This document shows, one piece after another, positions 34,016-47,568 of a DNA stretch of 64,000 nt. The DNA lies in contig JAHLJZ010000001.1 in assembly GCA_025602915.1 (NCBI GenBank), positions 186,001-250,000 on the forward strand. The letters are read 5' to 3'. The position numbers were made by a program, and so were the translations under genes. How positions within the stretch are numbered: the stretch's first letter is position 1; each line of letters opens with the position of its first letter. Source of the DNA: Paraphysoderma sedebokerense. Taxonomy: Eukaryota; Blastocladiomycota; Physodermatomycetes; Physodermatales; Physodermataceae. Under the pieces are notes generated by a model. The model was not told the DNA's origin. It saw nothing but the letters and a program-made list of their open reading frames with translations, and ran no database searches.

Positions 34016-35569
34016 ATGGCAAAGCACCTCACATTGCTGGCGATTACTATCCTTTCGCTCCTTTCAGAATCACTGGCTGGGCCAGCGTCAAGACGTATCC
34101 ATCTCGAAAGGCGCAACTGGGAAGAAAGACAAACTGCTGTTACACGCAATCTGAAGGACAACGACGTTTTCCAACAATACGTTACCGGCCTAGATTCGTT
34201 AAAGATCGATGTCAACATTTTTAAAGGCAAGTCTCTTGAACTTCAAATAGGTTATTGTTCCGAACTATGTATATTAATCATCCGCGTTTGATAACTGCAC
34301 AGGCGAGTCCCCCGCCGAAAATTGGAGAGAAGCTGAAAACCTGCAACGCCCGAACGGTAGAGGATTAGAGGATATCGGTGATCCTAATAGCGCCAATGTC
34401 GAGGTCAAGGCGGTTCGACCAAATCGACCTGAATTTGTAAGTAATCTCTCCTAATATAACGCGCGTCTGTGAATTCATCATTAATTTTCCTCCGAAAGGT
34501 TCCTCCTGAATTACTCGCTGCAAAATCTATGGTAACTTATGCTGGTGTCGCTTACTGCAAAAATGTTTCCGCATTGTTGGACTGGAGCTGCGAACCTTAC
34601 TGCAAAAAGTGAGTCAACATATTTGGCATGCTGAACAAGGAACAATCGCTAACCTCGTTTCGTTTCAAGTCCCGACACGGCCGGAACCAAATTCATTGCA
34701 TCCGTCTACGACTCCGAAATTGATACCAAAATGTACATTGCTCGAAATGACGAACAAAAACGAATCATTGTGGGTTTCCGTGGAACTGCGAGCCTTCGAA
34801 ACTGGATCGAGAACCTTCAATTCTGGCGTACAGAGTATCCCTTTGAGTACGACACGGCCGGTTTAAGTAAAAAACCTTACGTTCACCAAGGATTCCTCAA
34901 CATTTATAATGGTGTGTGATTCTTTCATATGTTTTTTTCAATGTCCTGTATAATATTAACTCTCCTCTGATTTAGCTGTTCGAGACGAACTCCGAGCCTA
35001 CCTTATGCACGAAGTGAGTGTTAATGTTGGCTATAGCGTAAATTTTGTTGGCCACTCACTTGGAGGCGGTAAGTTAGCAATTTCCCATAAACGATCTTTT
35101 TTAGAATCTAACTCTGTTTATTTCAGCTCTCGCATCTCTCGCTGTAGTAGACTCCTTCTATATGTTGCGCTCAATCTCTGGATTCAACCCTTCGAGACAA
35201 CTGAAGGTCACCACCGTTAATGGCCCCAGAGTTGGAAATGACGCATTCAGTCAACTTCTGGACTCTCTCGGTGTTGACAAATTCAGAATTATCAACGAAA
35301 ATGATCTCGGTTTGTACCTTACTTTCCAGACAGTCATCTATTAGACGAATATTTATTTACCTCTCCTTTGATCCTTAGTTCCCCAATTGCCTCCTCAATG
35401 GATTGGTTACAAACATTTTTCAGGAGAAATTTACACTTTTGGGGAAACCGCATTCCGCTGTGAGGGACCTGAAGATCCTCAATGTTCAAACTCTAGAGTA
35501 CCGTTTTTAGACGTTAACCGACATACTATGGCTTTCAACATCAGTCTTGGAATGGGAGTGTGCCAATAG
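34016..35569 (+). CDS. secreted class 3 lipase
   Basis: Signal peptide (AKHLTLLAITILSLLSESLA) and a pro-region are followed by an alpha/beta-hydrolase domain. MVTYAGVAYCKN, CEPYCKK and TKFIASVYDSEIDTKMYIAR lead to IIVGFRGTASLRNWIENLQF, with the oxyanion region, and FVGHSLGG, the nucleophile elbow Ser. VNGPRVGNDAFSQLLDSLG and RIINENDLVPQLPP provide the expected Asp, and VNRHTMAF the catalytic His. This matches fungal secreted class 3 lipases (Rhizomucor type), which cleave triacylglycerols or feruloyl-type esters. Seven exons; the first intron is GC-AG (34227-34302). The pattern of four Cys around the core suggests disulphides. The start is the ATG before the signal peptide. Confidence 0.92.
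34227..34302 (+). other. GC-AG intron in the lipase gene
   Basis: The exon ends ..AAAG and the intron begins gcaagt, ending ..actgcacag. Splicing here gives IFKGESPAENW in frame. All other introns I could place start with gt. Confidence 0.7.
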
Positions 35570-35652
35570 ACGCCATCTATGCCAAAAAGTTGTATTATAG
35601 ATTCTTGTAGATATTTGACAAATCCTCTTGTGAATAAATACAGTTAAAATTT

Positions 35653-38600
35653 TTAAAATGTCACTGAACAATCCTCCGTTGCATGATCACCAAAAATGTC
35701 GCAATTGATACAGTATAACCCAGAACTTTGGGATTTCAACAGTCGACCAGGAGATCCAAAATTCGTACAATTTAGGGTATCATGTCCTTCCTTCTCACAT
35801 ACCTCGCAGAAAGGGACCTGCGATTTCGATTCATTTTTCCTTGAACCCGACGCAAATCTATCGGGGCTCCCTGTATTCTTTATCTTCTCTTCCAATTCAG
35901 TAACCGTTGATTCGAGAAATTTGACCTTCCGTAATGTTGAATTGAGATCTTCTTCGAGCTCGGTTTCACGAATCACTTTTCGCTCCAAAGACGATTCCAA
36001 ATCTCTGCTCCTACTTTCCAGTTCAGTCATTTGATTGCGAGTTTCTTCCAAACTAGCTTGTACTTCTTTTATTTCCCTATCTTTTTGTTGCAGCGATTTC
36101 TGCATCTCCAACAAAGCGTCGGAATTCTCAGACATGATTGTTAGAGTAGCCTTCAAATCTCGAAGGCTCTCTTCACATTCCAGTAATTGTTCCGCAAGTT
36201 CGGCTTCGCGTTTCTAATAGTCGAGAAGATAACAAAATATGATGTTAGGCTTCAGGGCGGACAGAGAATAGTAATATTAGATTTTTACGAACTTGATAAC
36301 GGCCGAGTTCCAACACCAGCTCATGATTCTTAGATACAAGAGCGCTGGTATTTTCCACTTCAGAAACAGGTAACTCCTCGCTTCGGTTCTGAGATGACAG
36401 ATGCTTCTCCCTTAACACAGAAATCTGATTCTTCAATTCATCTACCTGCGTCATCAGGTTTGAATTCTTCGACTGCAATGATTGAAGTTCAATTTCCCTC
36501 GACGCTATCAGATTCTTAGACTCGTCATACAGTTGACGAATTTGAGATACTTGAGATTGCAACTCTAAATTAGCAGCATCCAGAGCTGAGCAGCGCTTTT
36601 CGTACTGAGCTGAGCGTTGTGCAGAATTGAGAGTGTCCAGAGAATCCCGGACTGAATCCCGTTCACTCTCGAGCGATGCGACGGTGGATTTAAGAGCTGA
36701 AAGCTTTGATTGCGACTCGCCCAATTGATCCCGGAGGTCAAACTCTTGTCGCTCTTTTTCTGCGACAAGATTCTGTAGTCTGGTAATTTCGCTTTCGTAT
36801 TCGGCAGATTTACGCTTCAGTCCCTCGATGACCTTGGTCAACTCTTCATTCCTGGTAGCAGTAGAGGAAAGCTCAAGTTCCAATTTACGAATCATCTCCT
36901 CCAATTTCTGATTTTTCTGAAGAAGAACATTTTTCTCTCCATCTAATTCTAATAATAAGTGTTCCACGTCATCCAACTTCGATTGAAGCAACTGTACTTG
37001 CTGATTGGAACGTAGAATGGATTCGTTGAGATTCTGACGTTCAGTCTCAAGTTCGAGAGACTTCCGCTCGAAAGCGAGTAACCTGGTCTCTGAATCTTCT
37101 AACCTGCCTTTCAATTTGGTATGATCGTCGATTAAAGAGAAATATTTCTCCTTATGACGGGCGACATCATCCTCCAGCAATCTGACCTTCTTTGATAATT
37201 CCTGCTTCTCATTTTCGAGCACTACCAGCGAATCGGAATGAGCATTGCTATCCGACGGCGTACTTTGACGTAACCGCTCTAACTGAAGCTGGGCATCATT
37301 CTGAGCTGTAGATAGTTTTGCAATAGTTTTCAACAATTTATCCCTCTCTTCACAAGCGCTATCCCGTTCCGCAACAATCTTTTCTATTTTTTTCTCAAAT
37401 TCATCGATCAACTTAGAACGTTCTGCACCTGCAGCAGTGATGGCGCTTTCATTTTCACTTTGGAGCTTTTCTAGCGATGCTTCTAACGCGATCACCGTTT
37501 GCGAAAGCTTGGAATTATTTGCTGTTAAGTCTTCCCGAATTTGTGTCGCTTCCTTTTCCTCCTTTTGCAGAGTTAGTATCTCTTGATGTAATCGAGCACT
37601 CTCTCGGTTATTCTCGGTCAAAGATCGTTCCAAGGATTCTGTCAATTCGGTCACCTTCTGCGACAGTTCGCTCTTCTCCCTTTCCAACAAAATCACATCA
37701 ACTTGCAATTTTTTCACCGCTTCTTCCCTCTCGCTTCTAATTGCTTGACGTTCATCCTCCAGCAGGTGCGACTTTTCTGATTCCATAGATTGTAACTGTT
37801 CAGTAACCTCATTCAACTTCTTCCCCATATCTTCTCGCTCGTCCCGCGCTCGTTTCAAATCGCCTGATAACTCACTAATTTTCAGTTCATAATTCGATTC
37901 CATTTTCTTTCGATCATTCAATAATCGTAAATATTCTACTTCGTCGACTTTTCCGGTAGTCAAAGACTCCTGTAACTCTGCGAGAGCTTTATGGAGCTCC
38001 TTGTTCTCCTTTTCAAATTTTGACGCTACAAGTTCAAGGCCATTTATTTTTTTCATCTGACGGGCGTCTGTTTCCGCTGACGTTTTGATAAGAGCTTCCA
38101 TTTCATAATTAAGATCTTGTAAAGTCGTTGCTAACTCTGCACATTGAGTTCTACTTTGATCTAATTCGGCTTTCAATTTTTTGGAGTCTTCAATTTGTTT
38201 GGATTGCCTCTTAAGTAACATTCGAGTATCTTCCAAATCCTTCATCAGTTGAGAAATGTGTGAATTTTTGTCGTCTAGTGTGGTTTTTATATCTTGAATT
38301 TCTTGGGATTGGAGTAAACTTTCTCGAGAATGAGTGCTTGAAAGTCTAGCTGTTTCTTCCTGCACTCGCGTTTCCAATTCTTCAATTCGTTTGAGGTAAT
38401 CTGCTTTGACACTGACAAGCTCATCAAGTAAGCGTTTTTCGGTCGATTTTGAGGCTTCTAGACGGGCTTTATCTTGAGAAACCTCAAGTCGAAGAAAGCC
38501 GTTCTCAGCTAAACGACCATGCAACGTTAGTCATCCCTTCATATAATCAATCGAACATAGCCATTCAGACTCACTTTCAAGTATTTCATTTTTGAGCATC

Positions 38601-40454
38601 ACTTGCTCAATCATTTCAGGTAAAACGGAGCGAGGGGAACCCAATCGGTCGGAGTCCGAAGGCGGTTGCGCTTCATCGGCCGTCGACGGCTCGGGGCGAG
38701 AGGAGATAAGTGAGTCAATGTGGCGAGACAAAGACTGATCGGACAAATCGTCGGTATGCTGTAGTGCTTGGGCAGTCAAATCTACAGTTGGACTACTTGA
38801 GAGTATCCCTTTCACGGACTTTTTGCCGAGGGTGGGAGATGATGGTCCAACACTGGATCCACTGGGATCGCGAGATACTCGACCGCTTAATAATCTATTT
38901 GGAGACTTATGCTTCGGAGTTGAGATGGGTGAAGATTTAAGACTAGCCGATTCTGCATCAGCCGGGGCAACATTGGATGGCCCAAGGAGACTGGAGGATG
39001 TAGGAGAACCTTGAATTGCGGAAGATTTACTGAAACTTCTTCTTGGTGATAGGCCCGCGGCCGCTGATGAAGGAGATTTGGATTTTGCTGAAACGCTTGA
39101 TTGTCTCCTCGTGGGTGTTTGTGGGCTGGAAGGTGATTTAGCGTCCAATTTCTTCGGTGACGACGTTAACCGACTCACAGAAGAAGCAGCCGTTTTAGGG
39201 GAAGAAGTCTTGGAAGAAGAAGACCTTGGTATTTGAGTCGAAACCTTCAATGCAGAATTCTTTGGAGTCGAGATTCTAGTTGGCGGAACAAGTTTAGACA
39301 GACTGCTAATTTCTTCTCGAGAATTGCTTCTAGGCGTCTTTGGAGGTGTCGAATTATTTCCTGTGGAAGGACGTCGAATGTTTGTCATCGATGATTTGCC
39401 ACTCATCCGAGACGGCGAACTTGGTAAATTCGCAGAGCCACCTGGTGTCGCAGGAATTGACTTTGTCAACCCCGATGAAAGCGAGGAAGATTGAATTTGA
39501 TCGTGCGTAGCAGAAGGCGCACTTCTAGAACTTAATCCACTCAGACTCGCGATGCTAGAATTTCGTGACAAAGAGCGTGGGGAATTTGGAGAATTTGACA
39601 ATGATGCTACCGACGGTTTTCTGAGGAGGGATGTTGATGGTGGCTTTAGAGAAGTCGGTGTGGAAGGTTTTCTTATGGTGGAATTTGACATTGATTGTCT
39701 CAAAGAGGCTACTTTAGATGGTAGAGTCGAGGAAGGTGAAACAGCAGAGGAAGCCTTATTCGAAAGAGGTTGTCTAATCCCGCTAGACATTGATGAACCA
39801 GCTGCTTTTGACGATGAAGAAGACAGAGATCCTAAAGTTGACGAGTTTGATCTCGACAGCGCAGGTTGAGTTACGATTGGAGCTGTGATTTTATCGACTG
39901 CGACGAAGATGCCGGTGTTAGGGGCGCAAGAAAAGTAAGCTTTTCCTTTGACGCTACCATCATTTTTTCCAGCACCGTTCACTTCTAATTCAACGCCTGC
40001 CCAAATACCATCTCTAAATTCTGTCTCGCCCAAATACCTCAATATTCCATGGATCTTGACCGGTAAAACAAAAACGCGATCTCCGACAGCGAATCCATTA
40101 TACAAAGATTCTTTATATAATGACAGTGACGAGGATGATGAAGGAATAGAAGATGCTACCGATGGTTTACGTATCCGCGAAGCTTGTGGCGCCGGTAGTT
40201 GACTTTGGAATGTCATACTTTGTCCCTGATTCGAAAACTAAGCGAATATTCCACCAGGCTGTATTTCGCTGAAAATTTTCAAAACATACCTTGCCCATTT
40301 TCATACATTTTTCCCGTTCTTTTTCTGCAATCATGACGAACTGATCTTCATTCATCAATTTTGGGTCAATTTCAACATTCAGATTTTGATGGACCCACTC
40401 AACTAAATCATTCACTATTTCGGTGTTACCGTTCGCTTCAACATGTAATACCAT
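35653..40454 (-). CDS. CLIP1: CLIP-170-like microtubule plus-end protein
   Basis: Exons joined here run 40290-40454, 38571 area to 40225, about 36290-38500, and 35653-36216. The CAP-Gly domain lies near the start: GFAVGDRVFVLPVKIHGILR, then FRDGIWAGVELEVNGAGKND and GKAYFSCAPNTGIFVAVDKI. A Ser/Pro/Lys-rich linker of about 400 residues follows, then about 900 residues of coiled coil, and two C-terminal zinc knuckles (CEVCEKEGHDTLNC and CINCDIFGDHATEDC). This order is CLIP-170/Bik1: it binds growing microtubule ends and EB1/dynactin through CAP-Gly and the knuckle. An ATG at 40216 would give a normal short N-terminus. An intron with clean borders (40226-40289) joins an extra 55-residue exon from 40454 in phase. 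The extra segment (EIVNDLVEWVHQNLNVEID...) is not recognised. Confidence 0.88.
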
Positions 40455-41263
40455 ATACGGTTTATCGTATCCTGTGAGTATTTGTATGATCCCAGCCTTT
40501 CATCAATAATATCATAAAAGAGAGACCAGAATGTCAATATTTAAGAAATCAGAAATAAATCTTTGATTTTAAAGTTAAATGATTTGATAGCAAATACAGA
40601 TGAAACGGACCTGAATCTGCTTTATAACATAATCATTATATTCTAAAGGAGTGAAAGGGTATATTTGGACGGAGATTTGTCCATTGGATATTTTCTCAGT
40701 GTACTAGGATTCGATTTCACGGAGGCGGGAACACGGAAAACAGACGAAGCAAACAAGAGAAAGTGTTAGAAGACATGTTCTTTTTTCTTAACATGCAGTT
40801 CAACCCATTCATGAGTTTTATCAAGCAACAATTTGAAGAGATAAATTCTGATATCATGGAGAGACTAAAGTCCCAAAACGCAGAGTCTAGACTACTGACT
40901 ATTTCGACAGCTTACCTCTCCGATTGCCTTCAGTTGATGAAATTTGGGCGAATTGATACATCCTGATATTTGCAATACTGAATGCATGTGCAACTGATAT
41001 GGTATATGGCCTCAAAAGTTTCCGTCAGATCTGCAATGCCCTTGCTCGAATGACCCAAGCTAAAAACGCATTCTCAGGTCAACATGCTAGTGGCTGAAGA
41101 ACACAATTCTTTCGCGCATTTTAAAACTGTTGCCGCGCAGCATACATTTATTCATGCTGAGCTTTTTTATTCATTTCTTATTTTCTTCATTCTGCTACAT
41201 TGAAGTTATAGAAAGCCCCTTGGGCGGGATGCGTTCGTCTGGCAATCCTCGTCAAGTCAACAC
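40455..41263. other. intergenic, about 0.8 kb
   Basis: CLIP upstream and Tudor-SN 3' flank. A forward frame with ATG 40775 ending at 40966 (63 codons, NMQFNPFMSFIKQQFEEINS) resembles a helical peptide but has no recognised homology. The 3' splice-like ctcacag at about 40470 suggests further upstream CLIP exons may exist. Confidence 0.4.
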
Positions 41264-44200
41264 TTAGCGACGCGGTACAAATGAGTCGTCTTCGTCGTCT
41301 TCAATATCGCCGTATTCCCACATCATATGCTATGAAAGTTGAAACAATAATACTTGATCAGTATCGTATGTCCGCACAGAAAATGATAAATTTTGAGTCT
41401 ATAACATACCCTTCCCTCTTTAGCTTCCTTCATGCAACCCTTTAATTTTTCAACAAGCTCTCCTTTCACACGTTTCCACGACTTTTCGACAGTTGCAGCT
41501 CCATCTAAGAGCATCTCGGCGTTTATGCTACTTTCAATTGTATAACCCAACGGGGAAGCCGCTGATTTGACGGCATGTGAGGGGTCGAACAAAGTTAACG
41601 ATAGAGTCGGCTGCGTTGAATCAACATTGGCGAGAAGTTGTTTGCCCTAATATATCCGAATGAAAATGCAATGGAATTAGATTGAAATTCACGAAAGCAG
41701 GAATAATCGCGACAAAATCTTCAAATTACGACATAAGAACTAACCATAGTTAATGCTCTCAATCGATCGCGACTTTCCAATCCATAAGAATCTTCTATTC
41801 CAGGAGCCCTCACGTAAGTCAGTTTAGCTTCGTGAGCTTGCGATGGCAATTGCGCAAAATTGGGGGGAAGTGCTCGAATTCTTCTGGCGGGTAATACTTC
41901 AGAATTACCGTAATCAATGTAAAGTACTTCGTACGATTTAGAATCGGGAACCACTCGTCGTATTTTGGCGCGATACCTTTGATTTGTACGTTGAGCAAGT
42001 ACTAGATTGAATACAATACTATGATTTGAGCTACAAACCATTGATTGTCTTCCGAGAACTGTGCCGAGCACAATTCATTCACTTTAAAGTTGACGTTGGC
42101 AGGCTGGACACCACTATGATGCTGAGCAAATTCAGACATCATTGATTCTAATTTCATGGCTTCTTTCACGAATTGCACGTAGAAAGAATTTCCAGTTAAA
42201 TATTCACTGATCACGACATCCTTGATATTTGGAACAGGGACATAGGTTGAAGTTTGGGAACCGTTGACAGGTGTTTCTTCTTTTGATTCTTCGTAATTGA
42301 GCCAAACCTAATCCAGCAAGAAAAACGGAGAAGGTTCAATAACATGCTCCGGCAAATCACGAAGCCGTTGCTTAATACTTACTCCTTTCATGTCAATTTT
42401 CGCCTTTCGTTGAGCAGCAAACAGCTCGTTGGTATAGGGAGTCTGTTCTGCACTGTACTCGTGAACCGTTGCAAGACCTTGCTCCAACAACAGAACCGCA
42501 ACGTTTTGGCTCCCACCGACTATCATAGTACCAATAAATCCTCCCACCTTATCTGTTGCTTCGACTTCAATTTCCACGTCTCTTTGATAAGCTCGATCAG
42601 ATACAAATTCCAGTGCTTCAACACCAAACGGATCTGATTTTTCGTTTGGATTACGTGCGACTTTCGGCGCTCTGATTCCGCTGAGTACGAAGGTCAGGCG
42701 AGCAGACTCTTTCGGAATATACAGACGGAATCGAGAAGCGTTGGAGATATGCTCAACCACTGCACTGATTCGGCCTTGTCGCTTAAGGAAAGGGAGGAAT
42801 TGCTTTGCCTTTGGGGCTGTCTCAGAAGCATCACTGATTCTGTAAACTGGCGGTTCTTTCGTGCTGAAAATTCCTTTGCCGTCCGCTTGCGCCCTGTTAT
42901 TAAGGACTCGTAAGTGAACATGAAAAATAAAGGAATCAATAGACGACAAAAACTAGACGCTTACTTGGCTTCAGCAGTGAGTAATTGATCGTAATTGGAT
43001 GCCCTATCATCGTCATCTTTTCGGTGCCTGATTACGCCAGCTAAACCTCGAACAACGAGCAACTCCGAGATTGCACTATTAAAAGCCAAAATGAACACTC
43101 AGTATTCCGACATGCCCCTGATATGAGATACAATAAGCGGAAACTTAAATCGAACCTTTCACCGAGTTTTACGGTTGCGTACTCTCGAGCTTCGAAACCC
43201 TCAGTTGCGGGTTTCACATAATCTATATGTACAGTGACAGTCTTTCCGATAAGTCGCTGACGGAGGAATTCTCGTGCTTGGAAATTGTACCCGGCTTCCT
43301 TAGGATCTTTCGCTCTTTTAAAAGATCGGTCAGTATCGTTCTTCCGACAGACATAAAAGAAAACAGATTACTCACTTTGGCTGACGGATGGAGGATAACG
43401 ATATTTTACGTTCCACATTTGTGGTATTTGATCGAACCATTATAAGATCACCGCTGATGATTTTCGTGACTGTGCCAGTAAATTCAGGTTCATTTATGTT
43501 TTTGTTTTTGGCAACAAAATTTTGCCAAAGGCGGAGGCGTTTTTCCTTTGCAAATCTACAGATAAGGACGGGTCATTAAGACTTGAATAGCGAATAAAGT
43601 TTAGCAGGGGTTCATGTACACACTTTTCGGCAGCTCGCAGTTTTGTTGGACCCCCTGTCACCATGGCCGCCGACCAATCGACAACTTTCGCCATGCCTTC
43701 TTTGACCAATAACTCAGCGATATTGCCGGCAGGGTGTAGCACGCTAGCCACAAAATTGTTAGAGGAAGCTAATCCTTCTAAGACAACTTTAACTTCGCGC
43801 TGCAGCAATCGAACTTCCACATAATTTTTAGCGTCTTCGGCAAAGGGCTCGATTAGGTCGTCTTGACCTTCAATCCCGGTTCTTAAGGTTGGGGCCTTGA
43901 TTCCGGATAAAAGAACGGTGATATACTGGTATACAGGCGGATTTGTTTCAGGCAGAAGGATGGAAACACGTAATGTGCTTCCGTCTCGGATCTGTTCCAC
44001 GATGGCATCCATTTGTTGACCCTTGTATTTTTCCAGAAATGTACGTGCATCATCATCAAGGTTTGCTTTTGTCACACGGATTCCCTTAAACAGATATAGA
44101 TTAAGTCTCTGTATGTTCAAGTGCATGGAAGAAAGCAAACTTACTGCTTCCTTTGGCCCGTGCAATCCCTTCTCTTCTTCTTTTGCGGTGGTCTCAGCGA

Positions 44201-44938
44201 CCAAAAGCTGCTCGTACTCCCTATAATATCAACGGATCGAATTAATACGTGAGTTTATGTACTTGATCAAAGTCCTCTACTTGTCAAAAGATCGATAAAG
44301 AGATGCAACATACTCTCCCCTTTCTTCCTTATCTTTACCCTTGTCAGCTCTGACCTTGGCTAATCCTTCCTTCACTAAATACACTGCGGCATTCAACACT
44401 TCACCGCTAGGACTTTTGAAAAATACAGTGCAATATTCTCTCGATGTGGATGGTACTGTAAATTCAACTCGAAACTGTACCTCTCGTCCGACCAGAACTT
44501 TTCGAAGGTGTTCGCGGGCTAGGTAGGCGAAGGGCTTATATCAGGGAGTACCGATGAAGCCAAGAAAATCAATCGAATCGAAAAGAATGAAATACACAAT
44601 GGTATTAATGTCAGTATCGCTATCCCGACAAACAGATTAATTACACGAGAAAAAAGTAAACATATCCTAAACAAGTTGTTTACAGTTGGGCACAACCACC
44701 TCGAATGGGCGGGAAGAAAGATCCCCAAAAAAAAAACTAGACGACGACAAACCTCATCGCTGGTTCCCTTTTTCAGACTACCAAACCTCGGAACTTCGAT
44801 AAATGCTAAGCTGATAGTCCTTTCCTTTGGAGGAGCATTGTTTAACGATCGTGATCTCAGGATGATACAGTCGCCGGACAACACTTGCTTGACAAACCCC
44901 CGTTGAAGAGGTTTACCGGAAGACTGTAAAGTGGCCAT
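41264..44938 (-). CDS. SND1: Tudor-SN (staphylococcal nuclease domain protein)
   Basis: About nine exons. Staphylococcal-nuclease-like repeats appear as [20 protein letters not shown], then [20 protein letters not shown] with [19 protein letters not shown] and [20 protein letters not shown]. Another repeat has [39 protein letters not shown] and [20 protein letters not shown]. The Tudor domain is [18 protein letters not shown], then [20 protein letters not shown] and [20 protein letters not shown], followed by a final half repeat and an acidic tail. This is the repeat-Tudor architecture of SND1, a cytoplasmic and nuclear RNA-binding co-regulator in RNA decay, splicing and stress granules. The start ATG at 44938 ([12 protein letters not shown]) matches family N-termini. 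Confidence 0.93.
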
Positions 44939-45059
44939 GTTCTGTGCTGTTATTGTGGTTTCGGTAAAATATAAACTTTTTCGTAAAGATGAGTGGCAAG
45001 TTATGCTTGGCCGATAGAGAAAAGGGAACAGAGTTTGGGTTGATGCCCGTGACACGTGT

Positions 45060-47568
45060 CTATTTTATTTTTTTGCTCATTCCACTACCACTATCATTGC
45101 CAGTATCATTGCCAGCATCATTATTGGCATCACTACTGCCGAGACGATGAGATTGTATCCACCATCCTAGCAGTACGCCCCCGTCTCCGCTCATGTTCGC
45201 CACTCTGCTCAGCTTCCCCTCGTCGTCTTCAATCCTCGGCGAGCCTGTCTGCACAACGAATTCTCCGTCTTCCTTCATGCGTACCTTCAAGGACTTTCCA
45301 TCAACATCAAATTCAATCTCTTCTGGTCCTTCTCTTAAACAAACTGACGTTGACACAACATCAGTACCCAACTTTCGCTTTGAGCTGGTACCTAAACCCC
45401 GGTTCTGAGAATTCAAGGGAACCGAGCCCGCAAAAACGGATTTCCACAGATCGAGAAAACGCAGATGGCGTCTCAACACTGTAATTATTTCGTAGATTTG
45501 AGACGGATGAGTGAAAGGAATGTGCGAAATTAAAGTGGCAGGTGAGGTTGATTCAGCGGTAAGTTTGGCGTTTAAAGTAATATCAAACTCAGGTAACTCC
45601 TAATAGCAGACTCTCAGTTTAGGCGGGAAAGCAAATTAACAAAGAACAAAACCACAACTAACTTTCTGCAGATACGAAGCACCAGAAACTACTGATTCGA
45701 CATTAAATGACTCAGGAAATTCCGTAACAGTTCTTAGCTATGAAGGTGTTTCAAATTGTCACTTGTTTTGTTTACGACATCAACAAATTTAGAGAACACC
45801 TACCACAAAATCAGGGAACTCCATCAATTCATTGCCATCTTGAAATCCATTCTCTAGTCCAATTTTCTTTGAAATTTCCTTCGCAGCTGCAAGCGGCAAG
45901 ACAACAGGCGGATCCAATTCTAACACGTAGCCAACATGTACATCTGATGCCGGTCTTAACGGCCCAGTATATTGGAGACGGGTGGGCAGTAGAGGCGATT
46001 CGGTTTGAATTGAGTCAAAAGAATCGCTTAAGAGTATAAATTATAGGAATTAGATCACCAAAAAAGGGAGTCAACCATATATAACTCAATGAGTGAACTT
46101 ACTCGGTTATCATGAAATCCGAATTTTGGGATTTCAAAAATGTTTTTTGATCTGATGGCAAAAACAACCCCGGTGAATTTGACTCTTGTATGGACACACG
46201 AGCCCGGTAAAATAAGTCGGACATTAGAGCTTCCGGTATATCCTCACCTATTAACATAGGCGATAGAAGGTCATATTTGGCTCAACCGTGTGCCAGCGAA
46301 TGAAGGAATGGAACAAACTGTCGAGGTTTATCGATTCCCACTCCATACCCAATATCGCTTCTTGCTTGCCATAAAACGCCAACGATAACCCGATTCTGTT
46401 TCGGTTGACCAGCGGGATGCCATGACCGAATTTCAAAACATCCATCAACGACGAATGTTCCCTGTAATAAACACAATTCATTTAGCATTCACCTTTCTCG
46501 TCATGAATGACAATCAGAAGGTCCACATACGACTCCATTTTTGATATGCTAAGAACATCCTGTTCTAGAGTTTTTATGTTATGGAAGAAATCAATTTTAG
46601 ATCCAAATTTAGTGGTTAGAGTGTCAAGTCTTGCTAGGTAATTAATGTCATTCTGAAATGCGATGATAGCATTGCCACGCAAGTGAGATGTTAATAGTTT
46701 ATCAACCTGTTAATTACGTAAACATAAGCGGCAGAGATTAGTGATACTGATACAAGAATAAATCAAAGTGAATTGGAATCCAATTAACATTATGTACTCA
46801 CCCGCGGATCTGGAGGTGCGCCGGAAGCGAACTGCACTTTTGCTCGTCGCACTGAACCTTCGCTATCGATTTCCACCTATAGTCACCGCAATAGTTATAC
46901 CATACTCGTAAGTAAATTGACATTGCACGATTCAAGAAATGGAGTAACATACATCAATCACGACTATACTTGCGCTCAGCATTACAACGTCAACACCACT
47001 TTCCATTGACGTATCATGATAGCTGTGTAACCTGTTTTTCAAAGCACAAAACAAATAAAATTTGAATATAATGTATTTGGTTACCATTTCCTGAGCGGAG
47101 AGAAGATGTAGACTGAGGTGGATCACTATGAAGCGATTCGTACCCAACACTTTCGCCCATTGTAGTCAAGCTTTTGATAATTCTATCTTTACCGTAGACG
47201 TCATACGGAGCTCTCGCTTTCAACATATCTAAGCATCTACTGATCGTTTCGTTTAATGGTTTAGGCTGATCGTCCTATCAATTATTTATATCATTGCTTT
47301 AGTCGTGATCGAAGCACAAGTGAGGGAATGCAACATACTTTTATGGTTTTTATGATAGTGGTCCATGGGGACTCTCTGAAATTAAAATCTAGAGATTTTG
47401 GAGTCCTGTGACGGACGGAATAAGGTTGAGGGAAGAATGTAGATGGTTGCGCCAGAGGATGTGAAGCTATCGACAAGACCGCAAGAGAATGTTTTTGAAT
47501 ACATTATGATCAAGCGCAATATAAAGATCACTAATTGACTTACAATATAACTTCTGTGTCCTCGTCAT
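45060..47568 (-). CDS. MED1: Mediator complex subunit 1 (MED1), probable
   Basis: About eight exons. With the ATG at 47568 the first short exon (MTRTQKLY) joins SHPLAQPSTFFPQPYSVRHR. Next come LNETISRCLDMLKARAPYDV, VVMLSASIVVID, VEIDSEGSVRRAKVQFASG, LLTSHLRGNAIIAFQNDINY, LARLDTLTTKFGSKIDFFHN and FGHGIPLVNRNRIGLSLAFY. The leucine-rich N-terminal part and the 'HG.p....Glsl' motif fit MED1, which bridges activators to the Mediator middle module. The C-terminus ends in a short Gly/Asn/Asp-rich stretch and KKIK. The core match is by pattern only, and the gene is less conserved than its neighbours. Gene borders at the 3' end are clear because the stop at 45060 lies 122 bp from the Tudor-SN start. 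Confidence 0.72.

Noticed and set aside
39552-39869. Acidic forward frame opposite the CLIP linker
   Set aside because: Complement of a Ser/Pro-rich linker; no independent support.
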